Below are positions 25,805-33,881 of a stretch of 64,000 nt of DNA, in pieces; the stretch's first letter is position 1, and every line of letters begins with the position of its first letter. The notes beneath the pieces are model-generated. The model ran no database searches. It was not told the DNA's origin and saw only the letters and a list, made by a program, of their open reading frames with translations. A program made the translations under genes and the position numbers. Source of the stretch: Paraburkholderia caledonica NBRC 102488 (GTDB taxonomy: Bacteria > Pseudomonadota > Gammaproteobacteria > Burkholderiales > Burkholderiaceae); contig NZ_BAYE01000020.1 of NCBI RefSeq assembly GCF_000685095.1, positions 45,161 through 109,160 of the forward strand. Direction: 5' to 3'.

Positions 25805-27407
25805 GTTTGTTTTTCCCACTGTCGAGAAAGTCTCGATAAAAAAGCCAAAGAGGAGTTTTGAAGTTCAGCAGAGTTGTTTTTAAACAGCCCTTATTAATTC
25901 GTTATGCTTAATGATTCAGAATGACATGTCATATCGCCAGCAACTGCTGTAATTGCAATCACATTGCCAAAGACAACGTGGACTGACATGCCCAGGCAAA
26001 CAGACAAAGCTGCGCCTATCGCGATGCGCTCGACGCCGCGATACTTAATGAACCACTTGGAACGACCGCTGCGGCACATCCGCCGCTGGAACACGTCGCA
26101 TTGCGGCGCAAACGTTTAACCAAGAGGACGCAATTGAGTGCTCTGCTCGGAAAGTTGTTCGCTTCCATGCCGCGACAGGGGTAAATCGTACCCGCTTATG
26201 TCGGGTAGGTCACACGGAAAATAGTCGTTTTCGGCCAAAAAGCACGATCCTTTCCGTGAACTTCGCATTTCGCAAAAATTTCTGCTTTCTGATGATGATC
26301 GGAAGATTAGATGGATAGCACGCGGAGCTAACTGCCCTCGGTAAGAAGTTTCGCTTCTTATGCCCCTTTCAGTAATAGTTTCGCTATTAGCCGAGCGACG
26401 CGTACAGAACGGGAAATTTCTTCTTAAATCAGACGATTCCATAAGAAACCACGGTCCGGTTCGATCTGCGAACGGATGGAAATTTCCTCTTTCAATCTTC
26501 GTAAGAAATTTCCTTTCTCGTGGTTTACGCTATTCGGCTTTAACTTTCCAGCGCGTGGGGCGAAACGGCGGCAGAGGCAGCGCTCAACCTATGAACGTGT
26601 GGCCACTCACTTTATGATTGGTCTAACGCTGCCAAAATATCCTTGACACTCAGTCACCGCGTCGCGACTTAGATTTAACGCAGTAGTGAAATCTGGATTC
26701 ATTCATCTAGCGACCGGTTCTAATCTCAGACACTGAACCGCGCGAAATCAAATCATGACGATCCCTGCCCTCGCGTTCTCTTAAAATCGCGCTGAGCTTT
26801 AGCACATCGTCGCGTGTAAACAGCGCGTAGACATCACGGCGATGTCGGCCGAGGCGCCGTACCGCGCCTCGCGGACTTCGCGCGCGAGAGGTTGGTGGCG
26901 TACATAGATGCCGGGCTCATCCGCTGTCCCGCCGTTCAACGACATTGCAGAACAAATAGGCCGGCGCGTGAACATGCTGGTCGCTAGCACGCTACAGGAA
27001 GAAGTAGACAGACAAGACACGTTAGCCGGTTCGCCAGCTTCGCGAAAGTGAATGTGCGCGCAACCAGCCGTCAGACGTAGCAACTACTCGGCTACAAGCC
27101 AACAAGAGCCAACTTGCCCGCCGAGATAAATCTGGCGGACATTTCACAAGCCAGGCCGATGCGGCGCGAAGTCTTGCGACACAGGCGACAGCAGGCGGCT
27201 AAAGCTTTGCAATGGCAGACGAACACCACACGACGCCTGTCTTGAGTGCGCCAACACGTAAAGGGCTATCACGCAGCGGTAGTGTTGAGCGTCCGGAACG
27301 GCTCAGGCCGGACATCTCGATCGCCCTGATCGTCGCGACCATTTCTTCTTGCACCGCGACTGATCACAAGCTACCTTCCTTGTAAGTACTGTGCTGACTA
27401 TCGGATA
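25805..27407. other. 1.6-kb region without a convincing gene, rich in inverted repeats
   Basis: The left two thirds (to about 26.8 kb) are AT-richer than the flanks. A TCGAGA-AAG-TCTCGA hairpin (25822-25836) sits 18 bp in front of the lipoprotein gene, in its 5' leader. The segment 26179-26526 is densely structured and is listed separately. The frames at 26116-26442 and 26799-27083 (both minus) have composition unlike their neighbours and no start site. A 57-codon frame at 27212-27385 on the plus strand (MADEHHTTPVLSAP...) has no ribosome binding site; I do not call it a gene. I saw no transposase or tRNA remains. Confidence 0.5.
26179..26526. other. Cluster of nested inverted repeats; possible structured non-coding RNA
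   Basis: Four structural units are visible. (a) GGGTA (26179-26183) pairs with TACCC (26189-26193), and the same TACCCG can instead pair with CGGGTA (26202-26207). (b) CACGGAAA (26213-26220) pairs with TTTCCGTG (26251-26258) around an inner TTTT/AAAA stem. (c) CTCGG (26337-26341) pairs with CCGAG (26391-26395) and encloses TAAGAAG-TTTCG-CTTCTTA (26342-26360) and TAATAG-TTTCG-CTATTA (26373-26389). (d) AAACCACG (26446-26453) pairs with CGTGGTTT (26519-26526) and encloses a bulged stem with GTTCG-ATCTG-CGAAC (26459-26473) and AGAAA-TTTCC-TTTCT (26504-26518). Inner loops are five bases in nearly every case. Strand, promoter and function are unknown. Confidence 0.4.
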
Positions 27408-28411
27408 GTGTCCGCGAATCGATACCGCAAGCATTTCCTTGCCTCGTTGTCGGCGATTCTATTCAGCGCCCTGGCGGGCCTGTCGCCGCACGCGCAGGCA
27501 CAGGAATTCTCGCTGTTGGCCGGACCACTCTTTAGTGCGGGCACGAATACCTATTCATGGAGCGCCAATTATCGTGAGGGCGTGGGACGATACGCGGCAT
27601 GGAGTTTTTCATGGCTCAACGAAGGCCATCTGCCCAACCATCATCGCGACGGACAGGCACTGCAAGCGTGGGGACGCCTGCCCTTATGGAACGACCGGCT
27701 CGAGCTGTCGGCGGGTGCCGGGCCATACCGGTACTTCGACACGACCGCGGCGAGCGCCGGAGGCGACTATTCCAACACTCATGGCTGGGGCGTATTGGGG
27801 AGTCTGCGCGCCGCCTACTACTTCGATCGACGCTGGATCGCCCAGGCGCAATTGAACTACGTGCATGCGTTCGGCGGCCCGGACACCACCGCGTTGATGT
27901 TCGGCGTCGGTTATCAACTCGAGGCGTCGGGTGAGCCGGGGCCACGTCAACGGCCGGTGTCGCGGACGTCGAATGTCACCGGTAACGAACTCACCATCCT
28001 GTTCGGCAAAACGATCCTCAACAGCAACGAGTCGGAATCGAGCAGCGCAGGAAGTCTTGAATATCGGCGCGGATTGTGGCGCTATGTCGACGTGAGCGCG
28101 TCATACATCCACGAAGGCGGGCATATTCAATCGCGCCGCGACGGTGTCGCGGCGCAACTGTGGGCTACCCGCGCATTCTTTGGCGACCGCCTCGCATTGT
28201 CGGCCGGCGTTGGTCGTACGTGGCGATCAAGCAGACCGACAATGTTCCGCAAGACCGCACGGGCGACGGCCGCGTATCAGCGCTCTTCGCCGTGTCGGCG
28301 AGCTATCGCTTCGGATCTCGCTGGCTCGCTCGTGTCAGCTGGAACCGCATAGTGACTCGCTACAACCGCGATACGGATCTGATCGAGGGCGGTATCGGCG
28401 TGCGATTTTGA
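27408..28411 (+). pseudogene. Outer-membrane beta-barrel protein, interrupted by a one-base frameshift
   Basis: The frame begins at GTG 27408 with a signal peptide (FLASLSAILFSALAGLSPHAQA). It encodes a barrel of two similar halves: GRLPLWNDRLELSAGAGPY in the first and the ATRAFFGDRLALSAGVG counterpart in the second. At about 28215 the frame is lost. The first frame runs on as nonsense to 28352, while the sense sequence continues one frame over as YVAIKQTDNVPQDRTGDG... and ends in LIEGGIGVRF at 28411, a good barrel terminus. Adding one C before 28215 restores GVGPY, exactly parallel to GAGPY in the first half. It is either a recent mutation or an assembly error. The function would be a porin-like or lipid A-modifying-type barrel; I cannot name the family. 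Confidence 0.72.
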
Positions 28412-28474
28412 GGGCTTGTACGAAGCAGCCAGCAAAGCCGGGCCGCTTCATACATCGTGCGTAATCCCGACGGA

Positions 28475-28807
28475 CTACCGCGACATCATGTTCATACTGA
28501 CGTTATGCATGACCCACATTGTGCCGCCGATCAGGAACAACGCGGCTAATGCCGTATAACCCAGCGCCATGACGTTCCAGCGTTGTCCGGCCGACATGTC
28601 GATGTGCAGGAAAAACACCAGATGCACGACGATCTGCACGAACGCAAGAATCGATAGCGCGATCATCGCCGTCTGCGCCGGGAAAGCGCCGCGGATTACA
28701 AACCCAAAGGCAGCGGCGGTCAACACCACGGAAAGCAGGAATCCACCTACATAACCGCGCATGCTGCCGTTGCCCTGCTGCGTCGGAACTGATTGCATAT
28801 GAGCCAT
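28475..28807 (-). CDS. cyoD: Cytochrome o ubiquinol oxidase subunit IV
   Basis: A 110-residue subunit with three membrane helices (about residues 18-38, 45-65 and 78-98) and the conserved FVQIVVHLVFFLHID segment of CyoD. It aids assembly of the copper-haem centre in cytochrome bo3. It begins one base after the cyoC stop. No cyoE (haem O synthase) follows; the transcript ends against the convergent barrel gene, so haem O must be made by an enzyme encoded elsewhere. Confidence 0.95.
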   Translation of the reverse strand: MAHMQSVPTQQGNGSMRGYVGGFLLSVVLTAAAFGFVIRGAFPAQTAMIALSILAFVQIVVHLVFFLHIDMSAGQRWNVMALGYTALAALFLIGGTMWVMHNVSMNMMSR

Positions 28808-29416
28808 TTACAGCACGCTCCCGAGGTAGACAAAGGAAAAGACGCAGATCCACACGATGTCGAGGAAATGCCAGAAAAGACTTAGGCATGTGAGACGCGT
28901 GATCTGGCGTTCCGACATTTTCGGACTCCGCATGATCTGCACGGCGAGCACCGCCATCCATACGAGGCCCACCGTAACATGCAGTCCGTGCGTGCCCACC
29001 AGCGTGAAGAACGACGACAGAAACGCACTGCGGGAAGGTCCGGCTCCCTCGGCAATCAGGTGCGAGAACTCGCGCATTTCCAGAAAGAGAAACGCAAGAC
29101 CGAGCACGAAGGTCACCGCAAGCCAGCCCAGGACGGCGGCGGACTTGCCCCGCCGGGCGCCTAGCATGGCGAAGCCGTAGCTGATGCTGCTCGACAGCAG
29201 CGCGGCAGTCTCTACGGCGACGCCGCCCATGTCGAACAGATCCTTGCCCGACGGACCGCCCGCGAACTGATGCGACATGACCGCGAACACGGCGAATAGC
29301 GATGCGAACAGCACGCAGTCGGTCATCAGATAGAGCCAGAAGCCGAACACCGTATCCGACGAACCGTGGCCATCGTGTGCGCCGTAGTGCGCCACGGGAA
29401 TTGTTTTCTGCGACAT
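28808..29416 (-). CDS. cyoC: Cytochrome o ubiquinol oxidase subunit III
   Basis: A 202-residue subunit with five membrane helices, the CyoC arrangement (two fewer than mitochondrial COX3). FGFWLYLMTDCVLFASLFAVF at the N-terminus (shown in part) and FFTLVGTHGLHVTVGLVWM in the middle are characteristic. It lies in the quinol oxidase operon, three bases after cyoB, and forms part of the proton-pumping complex in the inner membrane. Length matches the E. coli protein. Confidence 0.96.
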   Translation of the reverse strand: MSQKTIPVAHYGAHDGHGSSDTVFGFWLYLMTDCVLFASLFAVFAVMSHQFAGGPSGKDLFDMGGVAVETAALLSSSISYGFAMLGARRGKSAAVLGWLAVTFVLGLAFLFLEMREFSHLIAEGAGPSRSAFLSSFFTLVGTHGLHVTVGLVWMAVLAVQIMRSPKMSERQITRLTCLSLFWHFLDIVWICVFSFVYLGSVL

Positions 29417-29419
29417 CGA

Positions 29420-31435
29420 TCAGGCCTCCACAGCTTCGAATTCGCGGCTCTGCACCGCCGCGGCCGCCGGGCCACGCTTACTTTCGATTTCCCGCACGGT
29501 GTCGGCGGAGATGTAATAGCCGTCGTTGTCGCCGAAGCTGCGTGCAATTAGCGTGGCCACGATAGCCAGCAGTGCCGCGACAGCGAGCCAGGTGATATGC
29601 CAGACGCCGGCAAAGCCGAGCACGAGGCTGAATAGACCGATGAGCAACCCCGCACTGGTATTGGACGGCATGTGAATGTCTTGATATGCCTGATTGGCCG
29701 GGACTTTCGCGAGTCGGCTTGTCGTCTCCTTCATGTGAGCGTATGCGTCGAGCTCGTGCACCGTTGGAATGACGGCGAAGTTATAGACCGGTGGCGGCGA
29801 CGCGGTCGCCCATTCGAGAGTACGGCCGTTCCAAGGGTCACCCGTTATGTCGCGGTACTCGGGTTTATTGCGGTTTGCCACACTGACCCATACTTGCGCC
29901 ACCTGGAAAACCACGCCGACCGCGATCAGGGCTACTCCGCATGCAGCCGCAATCATCCACGGATGCCACGCCGGGTTGTCGTAATGGTTCAGACGTCGAG
30001 TCACACCCATGAAGCCCAGCACGTATAGCGGCATGAACGAAGCATAGAAGCCCACGAACCAGCACCAGAACGCGCACTTGCCGAGCCTCTCATTCAGCTT
30101 GAAACCGAATGCTTTCGGGAACCAGTAGTGGAACCCAGCGAGGTAGCCGAAAACCACGCCGCCAATGATCGCATTGTGAAAGTGGGCGATCAGGAAGAGG
30201 CTGTTATGCAGCACGAAGTCCGCGCCGGGAATCGCCATCATCACGCCAGTCATGCCGCCGATAGTGAACGTGATCATGAAGCCGATCGTCCACAACACGG
30301 GCGCGGAAAACTCGAGACGCCCCCGGTAGATCGTGAACAGCCAGTTGAATATCTTCACACCGGTTGGAATGGCAATGACCATTGTCATAATGCCGAAGAA
30401 TGCATTGACGTCCGCACCCGAGCCCATCGTGAAGAAGTGATGCAACCAGACGAGAAACGCGAGGACCATGATTGCGCAGGTTGCATAGACCATCGTCCGG
30501 TAGCCGAACAGCGGTTTCTTCGAAAAGGTTGCAATGACTTCCGAATAGATGCCGAATGCGGGCAACACCAGAATATAGACTTCGGGGTGGCCCCAGGCCC
30601 AGATCAGATTCAGGTACAGCATTGCGTTGCCGCCTGCTTCGTTCGTGAAAAAGTGCATGCCCATGTAGCGGTCGAGCCCGAGCAGCGCCAAGGCCACTGT
30701 GAGAATCGGGAACGTGGCCATGATCAGCACATTCGAACAGAGCGCCGTCCACGTAAACACCGGCATTTTCATCAGCGTCATGCCGGGCGCGCGCATCCGC
30801 ACGATCGTCACGAAGAAGTTTATGGCCGTAATGAGTGTGCCGACACCTGACAGTTGCAGACTCCATATGTAGTAGTCCACCCCGACGCCCGGACTGAATT
30901 TCAACTCCGACAACGGCGGATACGCGAGCCAGCCGACCTGCGCGAATTCCCCGATCACGAGCGACAGATTCATCAGGATCGCGCTAATCGCAGTCATCCA
31001 GAAACTGAGCGAATTGAGGAAGGGAAACGCGACGTCGCGCGCTCCGATCTGCAGCGGCACCACCAGATTGAACAGGCCGACCATCAGCGCCATTGCCATG
31101 AAAAAGATCATGATGACGCCGTGCGCCGTAAAGATCTGATCGTAATGGTGTGGTGGAAGATACCCTGGCGAGTGATACGCCAGAGCAAGCTGAAGACGCA
31201 TCATGACCGCGTCGACGAAGCCGCGCACGAGCATTAGCACCGCGACGACGATATACATGACGCCGATCTTCTTGTGATCGACGCTAGTCAGCCACTCGTG
31301 CCATAGCCATTTCCATTTATGTAGCCGTGTCAGTGTCGCGACCACGGCGAGCACCATGACGATCATCAGTGCGCCCGCCCCCATGATGATGGGCTGATCG
31401 AATGGGATCGCGGAGAGTGTCAGATTTCCGAGCAT
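29420..31435 (-). CDS. cyoB: Cytochrome o ubiquinol oxidase subunit I
   Basis: A 671-residue haem-copper oxidase subunit I with about fifteen membrane helices. WGHPEVYILVLPAFGIYSEV contains the copper-ligand His and the cross-linked His-Tyr pair, VWLHHFFTMG the two further copper-ligand histidines, and HFHNAIIGGVVFG the haem ligands. The N-terminal extension and helix 0 (AGALMIVMVLAVVATLTRL) mark a quinol oxidase rather than a cytochrome c oxidase. It reduces oxygen with electrons from ubiquinol while pumping protons. It is the second gene of the operon, three bases after cyoA. Confidence 0.97.
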   Translation of the reverse strand: MLGNLTLSAIPFDQPIIMGAGALMIVMVLAVVATLTRLHKWKWLWHEWLTSVDHKKIGVMYIVVAVLMLVRGFVDAVMMRLQLALAYHSPGYLPPHHYDQIFTAHGVIMIFFMAMALMVGLFNLVVPLQIGARDVAFPFLNSLSFWMTAISAILMNLSLVIGEFAQVGWLAYPPLSELKFSPGVGVDYYIWSLQLSGVGTLITAINFFVTIVRMRAPGMTLMKMPVFTWTALCSNVLIMATFPILTVALALLGLDRYMGMHFFTNEAGGNAMLYLNLIWAWGHPEVYILVLPAFGIYSEVIATFSKKPLFGYRTMVYATCAIMVLAFLVWLHHFFTMGSGADVNAFFGIMTMVIAIPTGVKIFNWLFTIYRGRLEFSAPVLWTIGFMITFTIGGMTGVMMAIPGADFVLHNSLFLIAHFHNAIIGGVVFGYLAGFHYWFPKAFGFKLNERLGKCAFWCWFVGFYASFMPLYVLGFMGVTRRLNHYDNPAWHPWMIAAACGVALIAVGVVFQVAQVWVSVANRNKPEYRDITGDPWNGRTLEWATASPPPVYNFAVIPTVHELDAYAHMKETTSRLAKVPANQAYQDIHMPSNTSAGLLIGLFSLVLGFAGVWHITWLAVAALLAIVATLIARSFGDNDGYYISADTVREIESKRGPAAAAVQSREFEAVEA

Positions 31436-31438
31436 ATG

Positions 31439-32332
31439 CTAACCCCTTGTGCGGCAATTGCTGTTTTGCAAATCGAGGACATTGCCGTTGTTGTACTTTG
31501 CAATGATGTTCGTGAAAACCTTCGGGTCCACCGTCGAGAAATAGCCGACCGGCTCCTTCTCGCTCGGTTGCGCCACCGAGTTGTACTCGTTCATATCGAG
31601 CCGGCGCGGCGAGGCCTTCACTTTTTCGACCCACGTATCGAACTGAGCGGGCGTGACGGCGAGCGCGCGGAACTTCATGTCGGAAAAGCCTTTGCCGCTG
31701 AAGTTCGCGGAGATACCGGCGTAATCGCCGGCATGGTCGGCTATCAGATGAAGTTGCGTCTGCATGCCCGCCATTGCGTAGATCTGGCTTCCCAGTTGCG
31801 GGATGAAAAACGAATTCATCACGGAATCGGACGTGACCTTGAAATCAACCGGTGTACCCACGGGGAACGCAAGCTGATTCACCGAAGCAACGCCGAGTTC
31901 CGGGTAGATGAAAAGCCATTTCCAGTCGAGTGCCACGACCTCGACCTTGATCGGCTTGACCGCCGATTCGATGGGTCGGTATGGGTCGAGTTCGTGCGTG
32001 GTATTCCACGTCAGAATTCCGAGGAACAGAATAATGAGAGTGGGCACGGTCCACACCACCGTTTCGATCGCGGTGGAATGCGCCCACTTTGGTGCATAGG
32101 TCGCGCTACGATTGCTTGCGCGGTAACGCCAGGCAAACACCAGGATCATGATGATCACCGGCACAACGACGATCAGCATGGCCATTGTCGCCGTGCTGAT
32201 CAGCGACTTTTCGGCCACACCCACGCTGCCCTTTGGATCGAGCACGTCGAGATTGCTGCACCCCGCAAGACACGCGACGAGTCCAGCCCCCACGGGTACC
32301 AACACCCGTTCAATGGTTTTACTATTCACCAT
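31439..32332 (-). CDS. cyoA: Cytochrome o ubiquinol oxidase subunit II (lipoprotein)
   Basis: A 297-residue subunit with a lipoprotein signal (VGAGLVACLAGC, lipobox LAGC), two membrane helices (about residues 45-65 and 90-110) and a periplasmic cupredoxin domain. As expected for quinol oxidases, the CuA ligands of cytochrome c oxidases are not present. VEVVALDWKWLFIYPELGVA and SVMNSFFIPQLGSQIYAM are the usual CyoA landmarks. It heads the cyoABCD operon; the promoter must be in the 350 bp to its right. Confidence 0.96.
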   Translation of the reverse strand: MVNSKTIERVLVPVGAGLVACLAGCSNLDVLDPKGSVGVAEKSLISTATMAMLIVVVPVIIMILVFAWRYRASNRSATYAPKWAHSTAIETVVWTVPTLIILFLGILTWNTTHELDPYRPIESAVKPIKVEVVALDWKWLFIYPELGVASVNQLAFPVGTPVDFKVTSDSVMNSFFIPQLGSQIYAMAGMQTQLHLIADHAGDYAGISANFSGKGFSDMKFRALAVTPAQFDTWVEKVKASPRRLDMNEYNSVAQPSEKEPVGYFSTVDPKVFTNIIAKYNNGNVLDLQNSNCRTRG

Positions 32333-32681
32333 ATCTGCCTGATTTCCATGGACCGATCTGGAACGCTACAAAATGTTCTCGCCATGAAGACCAGACCCAT
32401 TACTTCATGCGCGGTCGGATTTTAAGAGGGCCCACCGGCCTGGAGCATGATCTCGGACAAGCTAAATCAAACAATGTCTGCATCGGCATTCGATGCACGT
32501 GCGCGTGCTCATGCGCGATAGTCGCGAGTGACTGTATTTCTGATCTGCGTCAAGTGTTGCGCGCACGCGGCGGCTCGATTCGCCGCGTCGTCAATCGCAA
32601 AGACACCAGGGGAAAGAGGCCATGACGGCCTGACAGGCGCCGCATATCCAACGGCGTGATGGAGATAGTGCCGAAGCCGGA
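32333..32681. promoter_or_regulatory. Upstream region of cyoA
   Basis: About 350 bp between the end of the LacI-type gene and the cyoA start, both on the minus strand. It should hold the cyo promoter. The only repeat I see is CGCGA-TAG-TCGCG at 32514-32526. No gene or clear terminator is visible. Confidence 0.4.
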
Positions 32682-33749
32682 TCAGGTCGTTGCGCGCTCC
32701 ACGATCTGGAAGCCCACGTCGGTTACTTTGTTCTGCTCTGTGCCGGCCAGCCGGTCTAGCAGGCAGCGCGCCGCGGTGAGCCCGATCCGTGTGCCGTCGA
32801 CGTGCACAGAGGTAAGCTCGGGCGTCGTCTCGGTCGCGAACTCCAGATCGCCAAAGCCGCAGATCGCGAGTTGCGACGGCACGTTCAACCCCAATTGTCT
32901 GGCCGCGCTCAACGTTCCAATGGCGAGCAGGTCCGACCCGCAAAAAACCGCGTCGATATCGGGGGACTGCTCAACGAGCCGAGACAATGCCGCCTTACCG
33001 AGCGCGACCGAACTAGGCGGCGCGACGAGTACTTCCGTAATGTCGCGAATGCCCGCCTGCGCGAGCCGCTCACAAAAGCCACGGCGACGCGCGAGCGCCC
33101 GTTCGTCGTTTGCCGACACGAGCCCGGGCTTGCGCACGTTCCTTTGCAGGAAGTGCTCGGCCACCGCCACGCCGATCCGGTAATGCGAGAAGCCGACCAG
33201 CATGTCGATAGGCTGATCCGTCATGTCCCACGTTTCGACGATCGGAATGCCGACGTTCGCAAGCCGCTCGCGCAAGGAGTCGGTGTGCGCGACGCCGGTC
33301 AGCAGCACGCCTTCGGGTCGCCGACTCAGCACTGCGTCGAGCAATGCCTCTTCACTCGAATCGTCGTAGCCGCTCAAGGCGAGCAGCACCTGGTAGCCCG
33401 CGCGCGACATCGTCTCGCTGAAGACCTGGATCGTTTCCGAGAACAGCGAGTGGGCGATGGTCGGCACGATCGCCGCAATCAGCCGCGAGCGCGACGACGA
33501 CAAGCCACCTGCAAGCCGGTTTGGCACATAGCCGAGCTTCTGCACGACCTGCCGCACGCGTTCGAGTGTTTCGGGCGCCACCGTCGCAGGACTGTTGAAG
33601 ACGCGCGATACCGTGATCGGGGAGACACCCGCTTGCGCCGCGACGTCGGTGATGCGCAGGCCTTTCGGGCCGCCGCGCATGCGTCTGGCGGGCGCCGCCG
33701 CGTCGGGCAGATCGGCGTCGGCGGCAGCGGGCGGTTTCTGATTCGGCAT
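32682..33749 (-). CDS. LacI-family transcriptional regulator (GntR-like)
   Basis: A 355-residue repressor. After a 25-residue Ala/Pro-rich extension, residues about 32-80 form the LacI helix-turn-helix and hinge (ITDVAAQAGVSPITVSRVFN and then a hinge helix). The rest is the periplasmic-binding-protein-like effector domain (VPTIAHSLFSETIQVFSETM near residue 95; GSDLLAIGTLSAARQLGL near 265). The pattern is closest to gluconate-type GntR regulators. It ends the leftward operon after the MFS gene. Two 16-base palindromes ATGGTANCGNTACCAT in front of that operon fit a LacI-family dimer, so it probably represses the dehydratase operon until a sugar or hydroxy acid binds. Confidence 0.92.
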   Translation of the reverse strand: MPNQKPPAAADADLPDAAAPARRMRGGPKGLRITDVAAQAGVSPITVSRVFNSPATVAPETLERVRQVVQKLGYVPNRLAGGLSSSRSRLIAAIVPTIAHSLFSETIQVFSETMSRAGYQVLLALSGYDDSSEEALLDAVLSRRPEGVLLTGVAHTDSLRERLANVGIPIVETWDMTDQPIDMLVGFSHYRIGVAVAEHFLQRNVRKPGLVSANDERALARRRGFCERLAQAGIRDITEVLVAPPSSVALGKAALSRLVEQSPDIDAVFCGSDLLAIGTLSAARQLGLNVPSQLAICGFGDLEFATETTPELTSVHVDGTRIGLTAARCLLDRLAGTEQNKVTDVGFQIVERATT

Positions 33750-33881
33750 GAGTGCTGACGGAAGTTAATGGATCGCGCGCCGTATTCTAAACTGGCTGAA
33801 CCGCGCCGACTTTCGCTAAATCGCGGCAACCCGAACGCGGCTCGGTCAGACGCGCCGCATGTCAAAGCGTGGTCGCACAGC

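Noticed and set aside
26179..26526. CRISPR-like array or REP/BIME repeat cluster
   Set aside because: There is no unit of constant sequence and spacing; arms differ between elements, so it is neither a CRISPR array nor a standard REP element.
26116..27083. Two minus-strand frames of about 100 codons in the gene-poor region
   Set aside because: Composition, lack of ribosome binding sites and overlap with the inverted repeats suggest they are chance frames.
27212..27385. A 57-codon plus-strand frame just before the barrel gene
   Set aside because: No ribosome binding site and no recognisable feature; it may be part of the barrel gene's leader.
25805..27407. Insertion sequence or prophage remains in the gene-poor region
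   Set aside because: No terminal inverted repeats with target duplication and no transposase or integrase similarity in any frame that I could read.
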